Origin: Pseudomonas sp. B21-028
GTDB lineage: Bacteria > Pseudomonadota > Gammaproteobacteria > Pseudomonadales > Pseudomonadaceae
Length of the DNA: 64,000 bases
NCBI RefSeq assembly: GCF_024749045.1
Contig: NZ_CP087184.1
Coordinates: 1,798,001-1,862,000 of the forward strand
Reading direction: 5' to 3'
Of this stretch, positions 36,085 through 45,230 are shown in pieces (within the stretch, counting starts at the first letter, position 1; each line of letters begins with the position of its first letter). The translations under genes and the position numbers were made by a program. The notes beneath the pieces were generated by a model, which made no database searches, was not told where the DNA came from, and was given only the letters and a program-made list of their open reading frames with translations.

Positions 36085-37903
36085 TCTGCCGGATGGCGAC
36101 TCGGAGCCACAGCGCGTCGATCGATTGAGCTGGGCGGAAATCCGTCGCCTGGCCCTCAAACATAAGAAAGCCCTGTGGATAGCCAACGGCGTGGCCGTGC
36201 TGGCGACGCTGTGCAGCGTGCCGATCCCCTTGCTGTTGCCATTGTTGGTGGACGAAGTATTGCTGGGGCGTGGCGACGCCGCCTTGAAGGTGATGAACCA
36301 CGCCTTGCCGACGGCTTGGCAAAGTGCGGCCGGCTATATCGGGCTGATGCTGCTGGTGACCCTGACCCTTCGATGCGGGGCGTTGCTGTTCAACGTGCTA
36401 CAGGCACGCTTGTTTGCCAGGCTCGCCAAAGACATTGTCTATCGCATCCGTATCCGCCTGATCGAGCGTCTCAAGCGTATTTCCCTGGGGGAATACGAGA
36501 GCCTGGGCAGCGGCACCGTGGCCGCTCATCTGGTCACCGACCTGGACACCCTCGATAAATTCGTTGGCGAAACCCTCAGCCGTTTCCTGGTAGCGATGCT
36601 GACGCTGGTGGGCACCGCCGGCATCCTGATGTGGATGCACTGGAAACTGGCGCTGCTGATCCTGTTGTTCAATCCATTGGTGATCTATGCCACGGTGCAG
36701 TTGGGCAAGCGGGTCAAGCACCTCAAAAAACTTGAGAACGACAGCACCTCGCGCTTCACCCAGGCCTTGACCGAAACCCTGGACGCGATCCAGGAAGTGC
36801 GTGCCGGTAACCGCCAGGGCTTTTTCCTTGGACGCCTGGGCCAGCGCGCCCGGGAGGTGCGCGACTATGCGGTCAATTCCCAGTGGAAAAGCGATGCGTC
36901 GGGCCGCGCCAGCGGCTTGCTGTTCCAGTTCGGCATCGACATTTTCCGTGCGGCGGCGATGCTCACCGTGCTGTTTTCCGACCTGTCCATTGGCCAGATG
37001 CTGGCGGTGTTCAGCTACCTCTGGTTCATGATCGGTCCCGTGGAACAGCTGTTGAATCTTCAGTACGCCTATTACGCGGCCGGAGGCGCGTTGAGCCGGA
37101 TCAACGAGCTCCTGGCCCGGGCCGACGAACCGCAGTACACCGGCGGTGTCGACCCGTTCAAGGGCCACGATACCGTGGGCATCGACATCCAGGGCTTGAG
37201 CTTCGGTTATGGCGAAGAGCTGGTACTCGACCAGTTGAACCTGTCCATCTCCCCCGGCGAAAAGGTCGCCATCGTTGGCGCCAGCGGTGGCGGCAAGAGC
37301 ACCCTGGTGCAGCTGTTGTTGGGCCTGTACACGCCGCAGTCGGGCAGCATCCGGTTTGGCGGCGCCACGCAGCAGGAGATCGGCCTGGACACCATCCGCG
37401 AAAATGTCGCGGTGGTGCTGCAACATCCTGCTTTGTTCAACGACACGGTGCGGGCCAACCTCTCCATGGGCCGCGACTGCAGTGACGAGGCCTGCTGGCG
37501 GGCATTGACCATCGCCCAGCTCGATGCCACGGTGCGCGCGTTGCCCCAGGGGCTGGAGAGCGTGGTCGGGCGTTCCGGGGTGCGGCTGTCCGGCGGGCAG
37601 CGTCAACGTCTGGCCATTGCCCGCATGGTTTTGGCCGAGCCGCGGGTGGTGATCCTTGACGAAGCGACCTCCGCGCTGGACGCCGCCACCGAGTACAACC
37701 TTCATCAAGCCCTGTCGCGTTTCCTGAACGGGCGCACCACGCTGATCATCGCCCACCGGTTATCCGCCGTGAAACAGGCGGATCGGGTATTGGTGTTCGA
37801 CGGGGGGCAAATCGCCGAAGACGGCGACCATTTGCAGTTGATTGCCGAGGGTGGACTGTACGCTCGACTCTACGGTCATTTGCAACAGATACAGCAGCCT
37901 TGA
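36077..37903 (+). CDS. ABC exporter with fused permease and ATPase domains
   Basis: A 608-residue half-transporter. The N-terminal ABC_membrane domain (about 35-335) has six helices; the ATPase domain (about 365-600) has Walker A GASGGGKST, signature RLSGGQRQRLAIARM, Walker B VVILDEATSALDAATE and the H-loop IAHRLSAVK. It likely acts as a homodimer exporting a hydrophobic or peptide substrate, as in MsbA-type systems; no substrate clue is visible. The GTG start at 36077 overlaps the preceding gene by 8 bases; GTG 36050 is an alternative. Confidence 0.9.
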   Translation: MPDLPDGDSEPQRVDRLSWAEIRRLALKHKKALWIANGVAVLATLCSVPIPLLLPLLVDEVLLGRGDAALKVMNHALPTAWQSAAGYIGLMLLVTLTLRCGALLFNVLQARLFARLAKDIVYRIRIRLIERLKRISLGEYESLGSGTVAAHLVTDLDTLDKFVGETLSRFLVAMLTLVGTAGILMWMHWKLALLILLFNPLVIYATVQLGKRVKHLKKLENDSTSRFTQALTETLDAIQEVRAGNRQGFFLGRLGQRAREVRDYAVNSQWKSDASGRASGLLFQFGIDIFRAAAMLTVLFSDLSIGQMLAVFSYLWFMIGPVEQLLNLQYAYYAAGGALSRINELLARADEPQYTGGVDPFKGHDTVGIDIQGLSFGYGEELVLDQLNLSISPGEKVAIVGASGGGKSTLVQLLLGLYTPQSGSIRFGGATQQEIGLDTIRENVAVVLQHPALFNDTVRANLSMGRDCSDEACWRALTIAQLDATVRALPQGLESVVGRSGVRLSGGQRQRLAIARMVLAEPRVVILDEATSALDAATEYNLHQALSRFLNGRTTLIIAHRLSAVKQADRVLVFDGGQIAEDGDHLQLIAEGGLYARLYGHLQQIQQP

Positions 37904-37985
37904 GTTTCCTGTGATTTTCTGCGCTTAGTATCCAAAAAAATCAGCCAAACGCCCCCGATTTCTTCGAATTTCCACCCAAAGCCTG

Positions 37986-38018
37986 TCGATCCTTCGATCC
38001 AGTCGTTCCAAGGATCGA
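37986..38018. promoter_or_regulatory. 9-base perfect inverted repeat upstream of rbdA
   Basis: TCGATCCTT (37986-37994) and AAGGATCGA (38010-38018) are separated by 15 bases, 75 bases before the rbdA start. The symmetry and spacing would suit a dimeric regulator site. No known operator consensus is recognised. Confidence 0.4.
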
Positions 38019-38093
38019 AAACTGGCCTAGGCTCTGGAATCAGAAGCGGATTTCTCCCGGGTGCTCATTGGTAATGCCTGTGCAAGGGACCTC

Positions 38094-40553
38094 ATGAAGC
38101 AAAAGCGGACTCTCGGAACGCCTCGGTTGTTGGGCATCGTCTGGCCCTTCATTGCCGTTGTGCTATTTCAGGCATTGCTTGGAGGTGTCAGCCTCTATGT
38201 ATTGTCGGCGGTTCGCGGCTATGTCGCGGGGGAAAGCCTCTGGTCCAAGGGGCAGAAAGACGCCATTTACTACCTCAATCTCTATGCCGACAGCCGTGAT
38301 GAGACAATCTTCCGCAAATACCAGCAAGCCATTGCCGTGCCCGAGGGCGGACATGATCTGCGGGTGGCGCTGGATCGTCAGCCACCGGACCTGGAAGCGG
38401 CACGGGCGGGCATCCTTCAAGGAGGAAACCACCCGGACGACGTGTCCAGCCTGATCTGGCTCTATCTGAATTTCCGTCATTTCAGTTACCTGGAAGAGGC
38501 CATCGATCTGTGGACGGTGGGCGACGGCTATCTGATCGAGCTGGATAACGTCGCCCGGCAGATGCACGACAGCATTACCGAGGGGACCGCTTCAGAGACC
38601 GATATCCGCGGCTGGAAGGCTCGGATCTTTGCCATCAACGACTCCGTGACCCCGGCCGCCAAGGCTTTCAGCGACGCTCTGGGCGAGGGCTCGCGCTTTA
38701 TCCTGCGCCTGTTGCTGGTGACCAACTTCGCCACTGCTCTGGGGCTGATCGTGCTGGCCTTGTTGCGTACCCACAAGTTGCTGGCCCAGCGACAGGTGTT
38801 CGCCAACGCCTTGCAACTGGAGAAGGAGCGGGCGCAGATCACCTTGCAATCCATCGGCGATGGGGTCATCACCACCGATGTCGAAGGCGCCATTGCCTAC
38901 ATGAATCCCGCCGCCGAGGCGATGACCCACTGGAAAGCCGAGCATGCCACCGGCCTGCCCCTGGCCGCGCTGTTCAATCTGCTCGACGACAATGCCCAGA
39001 CCGAAGGCCTGACGCTGATCGAACACATCCTCAGCGGGCGGCTCGGTGGCGGTAGCGAACATTCCAAACTGATCCAGCGCCTGGATGGCAGCACGGTGTC
39101 GGTGACGCTGGTGGGGGCGCCAATCCGCCATGCGGGCAAGGTCAGCGGCGCCGTATTGGTCCTGCACGACATGACCCAGGAGCGCCAGTACATTGCCAAC
39201 CTGTCATGGCAGGCCACCCATGATGCGCTGACTGGCCTGGCGAACCGCCGGGAATTCGAATACCGGCTCGAGCAGGCCCTGCATAACCTGGCGCGCCAGG
39301 CCGGGCGCCATGCCTTGATGTTCCTCGACCTGGACCAGTTCAAACTGGTCAACGACACCTGCGGCCACGCGGCGGGTGACGAATTGTTGCGGCACATCTG
39401 CGCATTGCTGCAATCGGGACTGCGAGAAAACGACACCCTGGCCCGGCTGGGCGGGGATGAGTTCGGTATCTTGCTGGAAAATTGTTCGCCGGAGGCCGCC
39501 GAGAAAATCGCCGAAGGGCTGCGCCAGACCGTGCAGAACCTGCACTTTGTCTGGAAAGGCCGGCCGTTCGTGACCACCGTGAGCATCGGTCTGGTGCACA
39601 TTGCCCAGAATCCGACGACCCTGGAGGCGTCCCTGCGCGCCGCCGACATGGCCTGCTACATGGCCAAGGAAAAGGGGCGCAACCGAGTCCAGGTCTACCA
39701 TGCCGATGATTCGGAGTTGTCCCTGCGTTTCGGTGAGATGGCCTGGGTCCAGCGCTTGCACATGGCCCTGGAGGAAAACCGCTTCTGCCTCTATGCCCAG
39801 GAAATTGCCGCGCTGGGGCCGGGCGACCATGGCGGCGGGCACATTGAGATCCTGTTGCGCCTGCACGATGAAGCCGGCCGGATGATTCTGCCGGACAGCT
39901 TCATCCCTGCGGCGGAGCGCTATGGCCTGATGACGTCCCTGGACCGTTGGGTGGTGGAGAACGTCTTCAAGATCATCCGCCAGTGCCTGAACGATTCGCG
40001 GCAGGGCCCCATGGCCATGTGTGCGATCAATCTGTCAGGCACGACTATCGGAGACCAGGCATTCCTCGACTTCCTGCGTAAACAGTTCGCGGCGTATTCG
40101 ATTCCGCCGGAAATGATTTGTTTTGAAATTACAGAGACCAGCGCTATTTCGAATTTGGGCAGTGCCATTCGCTTTATCAATGAACTCAAGAGCTTGGGTT
40201 GTTACTTTTCGCTGGATGACTTTTGCGCCGGAATGTCTTCATTCGCTTACCTGAAACATTTACCTGTAGACTTCCTGAAGATCGACGGGAGTTTCGTAAA
40301 GGATATGCTGGACGACCCGATTAACCGTGCAATGGTCGAGGTGATCAACCACATCGGCCACGTCATGGGTAAGCGCACCATTGCCGAGTTTGTGGAAACT
40401 GCCCAGATCGAGCAGGCATTGCTGGAGATTGGAGTGGATTACGCTCAGGGGTATGTCATCGAGCGCCCGCAGTTGTTTACCTGTGACACCTTGCAATGCA
40501 GGCCGGCCCGGCCCCAGCCATTGTTATTCAAGGCCCCCGGCACGTTCCGCTGA
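38094..40553 (+). CDS. rbdA: RbdA-type membrane PAS-GGDEF-EAL protein (c-di-GMP turnover)
   Basis: An 819-residue sensor. It has two membrane helices (about 14-39 and 203-225) around a periplasmic domain, a PAS domain (about 245-360, IGDGVITTDVEGAIAYMNP), and GGDEF (about 370-545) with intact GGDEF at 453-457 and an I-site RxxD (REND) just before it. The EAL domain (about 560-800) reads EIL (Glu585) instead of EAL but keeps the other metal/catalytic residues (NLS, EITET, DDF, LKIDGSF). Length, layout and neighbours match P. aeruginosa RbdA (PA0861), a phosphodiesterase that promotes biofilm dispersal. The ATG at 38094 has a strong AAGGGA site. Confidence 0.87.
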   Translation: MKQKRTLGTPRLLGIVWPFIAVVLFQALLGGVSLYVLSAVRGYVAGESLWSKGQKDAIYYLNLYADSRDETIFRKYQQAIAVPEGGHDLRVALDRQPPDLEAARAGILQGGNHPDDVSSLIWLYLNFRHFSYLEEAIDLWTVGDGYLIELDNVARQMHDSITEGTASETDIRGWKARIFAINDSVTPAAKAFSDALGEGSRFILRLLLVTNFATALGLIVLALLRTHKLLAQRQVFANALQLEKERAQITLQSIGDGVITTDVEGAIAYMNPAAEAMTHWKAEHATGLPLAALFNLLDDNAQTEGLTLIEHILSGRLGGGSEHSKLIQRLDGSTVSVTLVGAPIRHAGKVSGAVLVLHDMTQERQYIANLSWQATHDALTGLANRREFEYRLEQALHNLARQAGRHALMFLDLDQFKLVNDTCGHAAGDELLRHICALLQSGLRENDTLARLGGDEFGILLENCSPEAAEKIAEGLRQTVQNLHFVWKGRPFVTTVSIGLVHIAQNPTTLEASLRAADMACYMAKEKGRNRVQVYHADDSELSLRFGEMAWVQRLHMALEENRFCLYAQEIAALGPGDHGGGHIEILLRLHDEAGRMILPDSFIPAAERYGLMTSLDRWVVENVFKIIRQCLNDSRQGPMAMCAINLSGTTIGDQAFLDFLRKQFAAYSIPPEMICFEITETSAISNLGSAIRFINELKSLGCYFSLDDFCAGMSSFAYLKHLPVDFLKIDGSFVKDMLDDPINRAMVEVINHIGHVMGKRTIAEFVETAQIEQALLEIGVDYAQGYVIERPQLFTCDTLQCRPARPQPLLFKAPGTFR

Positions 40554-40600
40554 GCCTCTTGTTGATCCGGAAAAAAATCACAATCAAAAGGAGCCCGACA

Positions 40601-41404
40601 GTGATCGACACATTCAACCGAACAGGCCCGCTCATGGACGCCAAAAGCTATCCACAATGGGCACAGCAGCTCATTGCCGATTGCGGCGAGAGCAAGCGCC
40701 GGGTTGTCGAACACGAGCTGTATCAACGCATGCGCGACAACAAGCTCAGCGCCAAGACCATGCGCCACTACCTCATCGGTGGTTGGCCGGTTGTTGAACA
40801 GTTCGCCTTATACATGGCACAGAACCTCACCAAGACCCGCTTTGCCCGCCATCCCGGCGAGGACATGGCCCGTCGTTGGCTGATGCGCAATATCCGTGTC
40901 GAACTCAACCACGCCGACTACTGGGTGAACTGGAGCGCCGCCCACGGTGTGACGCTGGAGGATCTGCAGGCACAGCAGGTACCGCCCGAACTCCATGCCT
41001 TGAGCCATTGGTGCTGGCATACCAGCTCTTCTGACTCGCTGATCGTGGCAATCGCAGCGACCAACTATGCCATTGAAGGCGCGACCGGGGAGTGGTCGGC
41101 GCTGGTGTGTTCCAATGGCATCTACGCGGCGGCCTTCGCCGAGGAAGACCGCAAGCGCGCCATGAAATGGCTGAAGATGCACGCCCAGTACGATGACGCC
41201 CACCCGTGGGAAGCGCTGGAAATCATCTGTACGCTGGGGGGCATGAATCCGAGCCAGGCCTTGCAGACCGAACTGCGCCAGGCCGTGTGCAAAAGCTACG
41301 ACTACATGTACCTGTTTCTTGAGCGTTGCATGCAGCTGGAACAGTCGGAGGCGGCCGGAAAATCGGCATCCCCCCGCGAGCGCCTGGCACTGGCCGGGAG
41401 CTGA
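40601..41404 (+). CDS. TenA/PqqC-like haem-oxygenase-fold protein
   Basis: A 267-residue all-helical protein of the TenA/PqqC-like group (iron-containing redox enzyme type). It has MRHYLIGGWPVVEQFALYMA, MRNIRVELNHADYWVNW, and a late helix KMHAQYDDAHPWEALEII, in which Glu and His residues could form a metal site. Relatives are variously annotated as transcriptional regulators or redox enzymes; no function can be assigned. GTG 40601 is chosen because AAAAGGAG lies eight bases upstream; ATG 40634 is an alternative. It follows rbdA by 47 bases and may be co-transcribed. Confidence 0.82.
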   Translation: MIDTFNRTGPLMDAKSYPQWAQQLIADCGESKRRVVEHELYQRMRDNKLSAKTMRHYLIGGWPVVEQFALYMAQNLTKTRFARHPGEDMARRWLMRNIRVELNHADYWVNWSAAHGVTLEDLQAQQVPPELHALSHWCWHTSSSDSLIVAIAATNYAIEGATGEWSALVCSNGIYAAAFAEEDRKRAMKWLKMHAQYDDAHPWEALEIICTLGGMNPSQALQTELRQAVCKSYDYMYLFLERCMQLEQSEAAGKSASPRERLALAGS

Positions 41405-41419
41405 TGCCTAGCTGACCGA

Positions 41420-41507
41420 TGTGGGAGCGAGCTGCTCGCAAAGCGGTCCGGTAGCCAACGGGGAGGTTGGCTGCCGGATCGCTATCGCGAGCAGGCTCGC
41501 TCCCACA
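41420..41507. repeat. REPIN, type A
   Basis: TGTGGGAGCGAGCTGCTCGC on the left (two bases shorter than usual) and GCGAGCAGGCTCGCTCCCAC on the right. It sits between converging genes, the TenA-like gene and the diguanylate cyclase gene. Confidence 0.86.
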
Positions 41508-41532
41508 CTCGGCCTGGCATGCCAATCTTGAT

Positions 41533-42459
41533 TCAACCCGCCATCGCCAACCGGTTCCGTCCTTCGCGTTTGGCCACATACAACGCGCTGTCGACCCGGC
41601 GCAGCAGACTTTCCATGGACTCACCCGGCAGCAGCGTCGCGCAGCCGAGGCTGACCGTCAGCTCGATCCTGACGCCGGCAGCGAAATAATCCTGCAACTG
41701 GGCCGCATAGCGCAGTCGCTCGCCAATCGTGGCAGCGGCTTCCCGGCTGGTATTGGAAAGCAGGATCAGAAACTCCTCGCCGCCGAACCTGAACACCATA
41801 TCCACGTTGCGCAATTGATCCTTGATCGACTCGGCAACGGCCTTGAGTACCTCATCGCCGGCGCCATGGCCGTAGGTGTCATTGATGCGCTTGAAGTGAT
41901 CGATGTCGAGCATCAGCAGCGACAACGGCTGCATATGACGCCTGGCCATGTCGATTTCCCGCTCCATGACCTGGTCCATGGCGATGCGGTTGCCGGTTCC
42001 GGTCAATGGATCGCGCAGGGCGCTCTGGGTGGCGGCGCGGTAGAGCAGGGCGTTGCGCAGTGGAAACAACAGGGTGGACATCACTGACTCGAGATCACTC
42101 TGCTCCGCGTCGCTGAAGCGCTGATTGCGACGGAACACCAACTCACCCAGATGTTCGTCTTCATGGCTGAGGTTGTAACTGAGCAGATGATGCCCGCGTT
42201 GACCGAATTCCAGCCGCAGGTCGCTGGGCTTGTGCTGATAGGCCAGCGCATCCAGTGGCACCAGTCGTTGAACTTCACGGAAAAACAGGCCCAGGATCCG
42301 CTGTGGTTCCAGGCTGGTCTGCAATTGCTGACTCAATTGCTGACGCAGCTGCGAAAGGCTGGCGGACCGTGCGACGAGCGGTGACGGTTGACCGAAGCCC
42401 AGGCGCTGCAGTTTGGCGCTGTCGAAATCAATCGCGTTGGTCTGGATGGGCGTTTTCAT
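41533..42459 (-). CDS. Diguanylate cyclase (GGDEF domain with N-terminal sensor-like region)
   Basis: A 308-residue cytoplasmic protein. Residues about 30-140 look like a GAF-type domain (LGLFFREVQRLVPLDALAYQ, LVFRRNQRFSDAEQ); residues about 150-305 are a GGDEF domain with DPLTGTGNRIAMDQ and the active-site FRFGGEEFLILL (GGEEF, a functional variant). A clear RxxD I-site five residues before the motif is not seen (the position reads QLRNVDM). It should make c-di-GMP from GTP. It may correspond to PA3177 of P. aeruginosa, a tentative match from memory. The start 42459 (MKTPIQTN) is preferred over 42540. Confidence 0.88.
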   Translation of the reverse strand: MKTPIQTNAIDFDSAKLQRLGFGQPSPLVARSASLSQLRQQLSQQLQTSLEPQRILGLFFREVQRLVPLDALAYQHKPSDLRLEFGQRGHHLLSYNLSHEDEHLGELVFRRNQRFSDAEQSDLESVMSTLLFPLRNALLYRAATQSALRDPLTGTGNRIAMDQVMEREIDMARRHMQPLSLLMLDIDHFKRINDTYGHGAGDEVLKAVAESIKDQLRNVDMVFRFGGEEFLILLSNTSREAAATIGERLRYAAQLQDYFAAGVRIELTVSLGCATLLPGESMESLLRRVDSALYVAKREGRNRLAMAG

Positions 42460-42821
42460 TTGGCGTGAGCCCCTAAGCAGAATCTGTCCTGGCAGGCTGG
42501 ATGAGGTGGCTTTGGGCTGGGTATCGTACTGGCCCGTCAATCCCGTAGGACGCTGATTTGAGTCTAGTCTGCTTTCCCTGGCTGACGCAGGCCTCGTATC
42601 AACCTCCGTTACCCGCCGGACATGGCGTGTTTAGAAGGGGTTAGAGCGAAAGTCGTGCCAGTGCGTTCACTTTTATAAAAGCCATTGAAAATCAATGAAG
42701 TGAAAACACCTCGCGCATGGCACGCCGATTTCGCGCGACATGGGTTTGGCGGTTCGCCTGGCTCGGCGTTGAAGCGGGTGAGCATCGCGACGGTAAACCG
42801 CCGCGATGTGAGGGGCGGTGC
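42460..42821. other. Gene-free gap between the diguanylate cyclase gene and yciK
   Basis: No open frame here looks coding. It holds the promoter region of the diguanylate cyclase gene and the end of the yciK transcript. A hairpin CATCGCGACGGT / ACCGCCGCGATG (42783-42808) lies just beyond the yciK stop but has no T-run on the transcript side, so it is not a standard terminator. Confidence 0.5.
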
Positions 42822-43562
42822 CTACTGTGCGTTGAACGCTTGGCCGTTGACGCCCTTGCTGTCCGGCCCCATCAAATACAGATAGACCGGCATGATCTCT
42901 TCTGGCGTCGGATTATTGAGCGGGTTTTCCCCAGGATAGGCCTGGGCGCGCATGCTGGTACGGGTGGCGCCGGGGTTGATGCTGTTGGCACGCATCGGCG
43001 CGACGGTATCGACTTCGTCGGCCAGGGTCTGCATCAGCCCCTCGGTGGCAAACTTGGACACGCCATAAGCGCCCCAGTATGCCCGACCCTTGCGACCCAC
43101 GCTGCTGGACGTGAACACCACGGACGCATCCGTGGACAGCTTGAGCAGCGGCAGCAAGGTGCTGGTGAGCATGAACATGGCGTTGACGTTCACCTGCATC
43201 ACCCGCATGAAATTTTCGCCGGACAGTTGTTCCAGCGGCGTGCGCGGGCCGATGATCGAGGCGTTGTGCAGCAGGCCGTCCAAATGACCGAACTCGGTTT
43301 CAATCATGGCCGCCAGTTCGTCGTACTGATGGGGCAGGGCGGTTTCGAGATTGAAGGGGATCACCGCCGGCTGAGGATGGCCGGCCGCTTCGATTTCATC
43401 GTAGACCTGGGTCAGGTTGGCTTCGGTCTTGCCCAGCAGCAGCACGGTGGCGCCATGGGCGGCGTAGGCCTTGGCGGCAGCCGCGCCGATGCCACGACCG
43501 GCACCTGTCACCAGGATGACCCGGCCGTTGAGCAGGTCGGGGCGGGCGGAATAATCAAACAT
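42822..43562 (-). CDS. yciK: YciK-family SDR oxidoreductase
   Basis: A 246-residue short-chain dehydrogenase: MFDYSARPDLLNGRVILVTG is the family start, with the cofactor loop TGAGRGIGAAAA, HNASIIGP, and the catalytic Tyr-Lys in GAYGVSKFATEG; INPGATRTSMRAQAYP follows. Substrate unknown; YciK proteins are conserved in gammaproteobacteria. A GAGG ribosome binding site precedes the ATG at 43562. It is last in the row deaminase-ubiG-mupP-yciK, separated from mupP by a type B repeat. Confidence 0.9.
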   Translation of the reverse strand: MFDYSARPDLLNGRVILVTGAGRGIGAAAAKAYAAHGATVLLLGKTEANLTQVYDEIEAAGHPQPAVIPFNLETALPHQYDELAAMIETEFGHLDGLLHNASIIGPRTPLEQLSGENFMRVMQVNVNAMFMLTSTLLPLLKLSTDASVVFTSSSVGRKGRAYWGAYGVSKFATEGLMQTLADEVDTVAPMRANSINPGATRTSMRAQAYPGENPLNNPTPEEIMPVYLYLMGPDSKGVNGQAFNAQ

Positions 43563-43603
43563 AAAAAACCTCACGAAACATAACGATGCGTGGTGATGCA
43601 CGG

Positions 43604-43749
43604 TGTGGCGACGGGACTTGATCTGTGGCGAGGGGATTTATCCCCGCTGGGTCGCGAAGCGACCCCCTGCGTATTACTTGATACACCGCAGTGACAGATA
43701 TTTCTTGGAGGCGCTTCGCACCTCAGCGGGGATAAATCCCCTCTCCACA
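43604..43749. repeat. Type B inverted repeat with a duplicated left arm end
   Basis: An imperfect 20-base unit TGTGGCGACGGGACTTGATC (43604) is followed head-to-tail by TGTGGCGAGGGGATTTATCC (43624), the inner hairpin GGGTCGCGAAGCGACCC, and the opposite arm CAGCGGGGATAAATCCCCTC to 43749. It lies between mupP and yciK and is read as RNA from the minus strand. Confidence 0.85.
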
Positions 43750-43793
43750 AAAAAAAATCTACTTATATTGCCTTGCCACACGGAGTCGTCGGC

Positions 43794-44465
43794 TCAGCAA
43801 CTGCACAACGCATTATCCAGCACTTCGCGCAACGCCAACGGGTGATCGATTACCACGTCCGCGCCCCAGTGCTTGGGGTTGTCGTCCGGGTGGATGTAGC
43901 CGTAGGTCACCGCGCAGGTCTTGGTGCCGGCGCTACGCCCGGACTCGATGTCCCGCAGGTCGTCGCCGACGAACAGCACGCTGGCCGGGTCCAGGTCGAG
44001 CATCTTGCACGCCAGGATCAATGGCTCCGGATCCGGCTTGCTGTTTTTCACGTGATCCGGGCAGATCAGCACCTTCGAGCGCTCGGCCAGGCCCAGTTGC
44101 TGCATGATGGGCTCGGCGAAGCGCACCGGTTTGTTGGTGACCACGCCCCAGATCAGGTTGGCGGCTTCGATATCGGCCAGAACCTCGGCCATACCGTCGA
44201 ACAGATGGCTGTGCACCGCGCAACCCTTGAGGTAGCGATCGAGGAATTCCTGGCGCAGCTCCTCGAAGCCCGGTGATTCCGGGTCCATGGAAAAGGTCAC
44301 CGCGACCATCGCACGGGCGCCGCCGGAAATTTCGTCACGGATGTGCTGCGTGTTCATCGGTGGCAGGCCACGGTCGGCGCGCATGGCCTGGCAGATGGCG
44401 ATGAAGTCCGGCGCGGTGTCGAGCAGCGTGCCGTCCATGTCGAAGAGAACTGCTTTGAGACGCAT
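43794..44465 (-). CDS. mupP: N-acetylmuramic acid 6-phosphate phosphatase MupP (HAD family)
   Basis: A 223-residue HAD hydrolase with the nucleophile motif [28 protein letters not shown] (motif II), [13 protein letters not shown] (motif III Lys) and [18 protein letters not shown] (motif IV). Often labelled phosphoglycolate phosphatase; in pseudomonads the gene next to ubiG is MupP, which dephosphorylates MurNAc-6-phosphate in the cell-wall recycling route that bypasses de novo UDP-MurNAc synthesis and lowers fosfomycin sensitivity. It starts 4 bases after ubiG. Confidence 0.9.
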   Translation of the reverse strand: MRLKAVLFDMDGTLLDTAPDFIAICQAMRADRGLPPMNTQHIRDEISGGARAMVAVTFSMDPESPGFEELRQEFLDRYLKGCAVHSHLFDGMAEVLADIEAANLIWGVVTNKPVRFAEPIMQQLGLAERSKVLICPDHVKNSKPDPEPLILACKMLDLDPASVLFVGDDLRDIESGRSAGTKTCAVTYGYIHPDDNPKHWGADVVIDHPLALREVLDNALCSC

Positions 44466-44469
44466 CGAC

Positions 44470-45168
44470 TTATTCCTCGCGCAGGGTCTGGATCATGTAG
44501 TTGACGTCAACGTCGGCGGCCAGCTTGTAGTGCTTGGTCAGCGGGTTGTAGGTCAGGCCGATGATGTCCTTGACGGTCAGACCCGCCGCGCGGCTCCAGG
44601 CGCCCAGCTCGGAGGGGCGGATGAACTTCTTGAAGTCGTGGGTGCCCCGAGGCAGCAGCTTCATGATGTATTCAGCGCCGATGATGGCGAACAGGTATGC
44701 CTTCGGGTTGCGGTTGATGGTGGAGAAGAACACCTGGCCGCCGGGCTTGACCATGCGGAAGCAGGCGCGGATGACCGAGGATGGGTCCGGCACGTGTTCG
44801 AGCATTTCAAGGCAGGTGACCACGTCGAACTGAGCGGGCATTTCCTCGGCCAGGGCTTCGGCGGTGATCTGCCGGTACTCCACGCTGACGCCGGACTCCA
44901 GTTGGTGCAGCTGCGCCACCGCCAGCGGCGCCTCGCCCATGTCGATGCCCATCACCGTTGCCCCGCGCTGGGCCATGGCTTCGCTGAGAATGCCGCCGCC
45001 GCAGCCGACGTCGAGCACTTTCTTGCCGGCCAGGTTGACCCGCTCGTCGATCCAGTTGACCCGCAGCGGGTTGATATCGTGCAGCGGCTTGAACTCGCTT
45101 TCGCGGTCCCACCAGCGGTGAGCCAGGGCTTCGAATTTGGCGATTTCGGCGTGGTCGACGTTGCTCAT
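44470..45168 (-). CDS. ubiG: Ubiquinone biosynthesis O-methyltransferase UbiG
   Basis: A 232-residue SAM-dependent methyltransferase performing both O-methylations in ubiquinone synthesis. The SAM loop is [16 protein letters not shown]; the N-terminus [20 protein letters not shown] and [10 protein letters not shown] are family-specific, as is the C-terminal [17 protein letters not shown] set. It is cytoplasmic or peripherally membrane-bound. It lies 62 bases after the deaminase gene and 4 before mupP, forming an operon. Confidence 0.96.
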   Translation of the reverse strand: MSNVDHAEIAKFEALAHRWWDRESEFKPLHDINPLRVNWIDERVNLAGKKVLDVGCGGGILSEAMAQRGATVMGIDMGEAPLAVAQLHQLESGVSVEYRQITAEALAEEMPAQFDVVTCLEMLEHVPDPSSVIRACFRMVKPGGQVFFSTINRNPKAYLFAIIGAEYIMKLLPRGTHDFKKFIRPSELGAWSRAAGLTVKDIIGLTYNPLTKHYKLAADVDVNYMIQTLREE

Positions 45169-45230
45169 GTGCAGATCCTCGAAAAACTTGAAAAAATCAG
45201 TGGCCCCGAGCCGTGGCTCAAGAGGCAGGG

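Noticed and set aside
42783..42808. Terminator for yciK
   Set aside because: The hairpin is good but no T-run follows on the minus-strand transcript.
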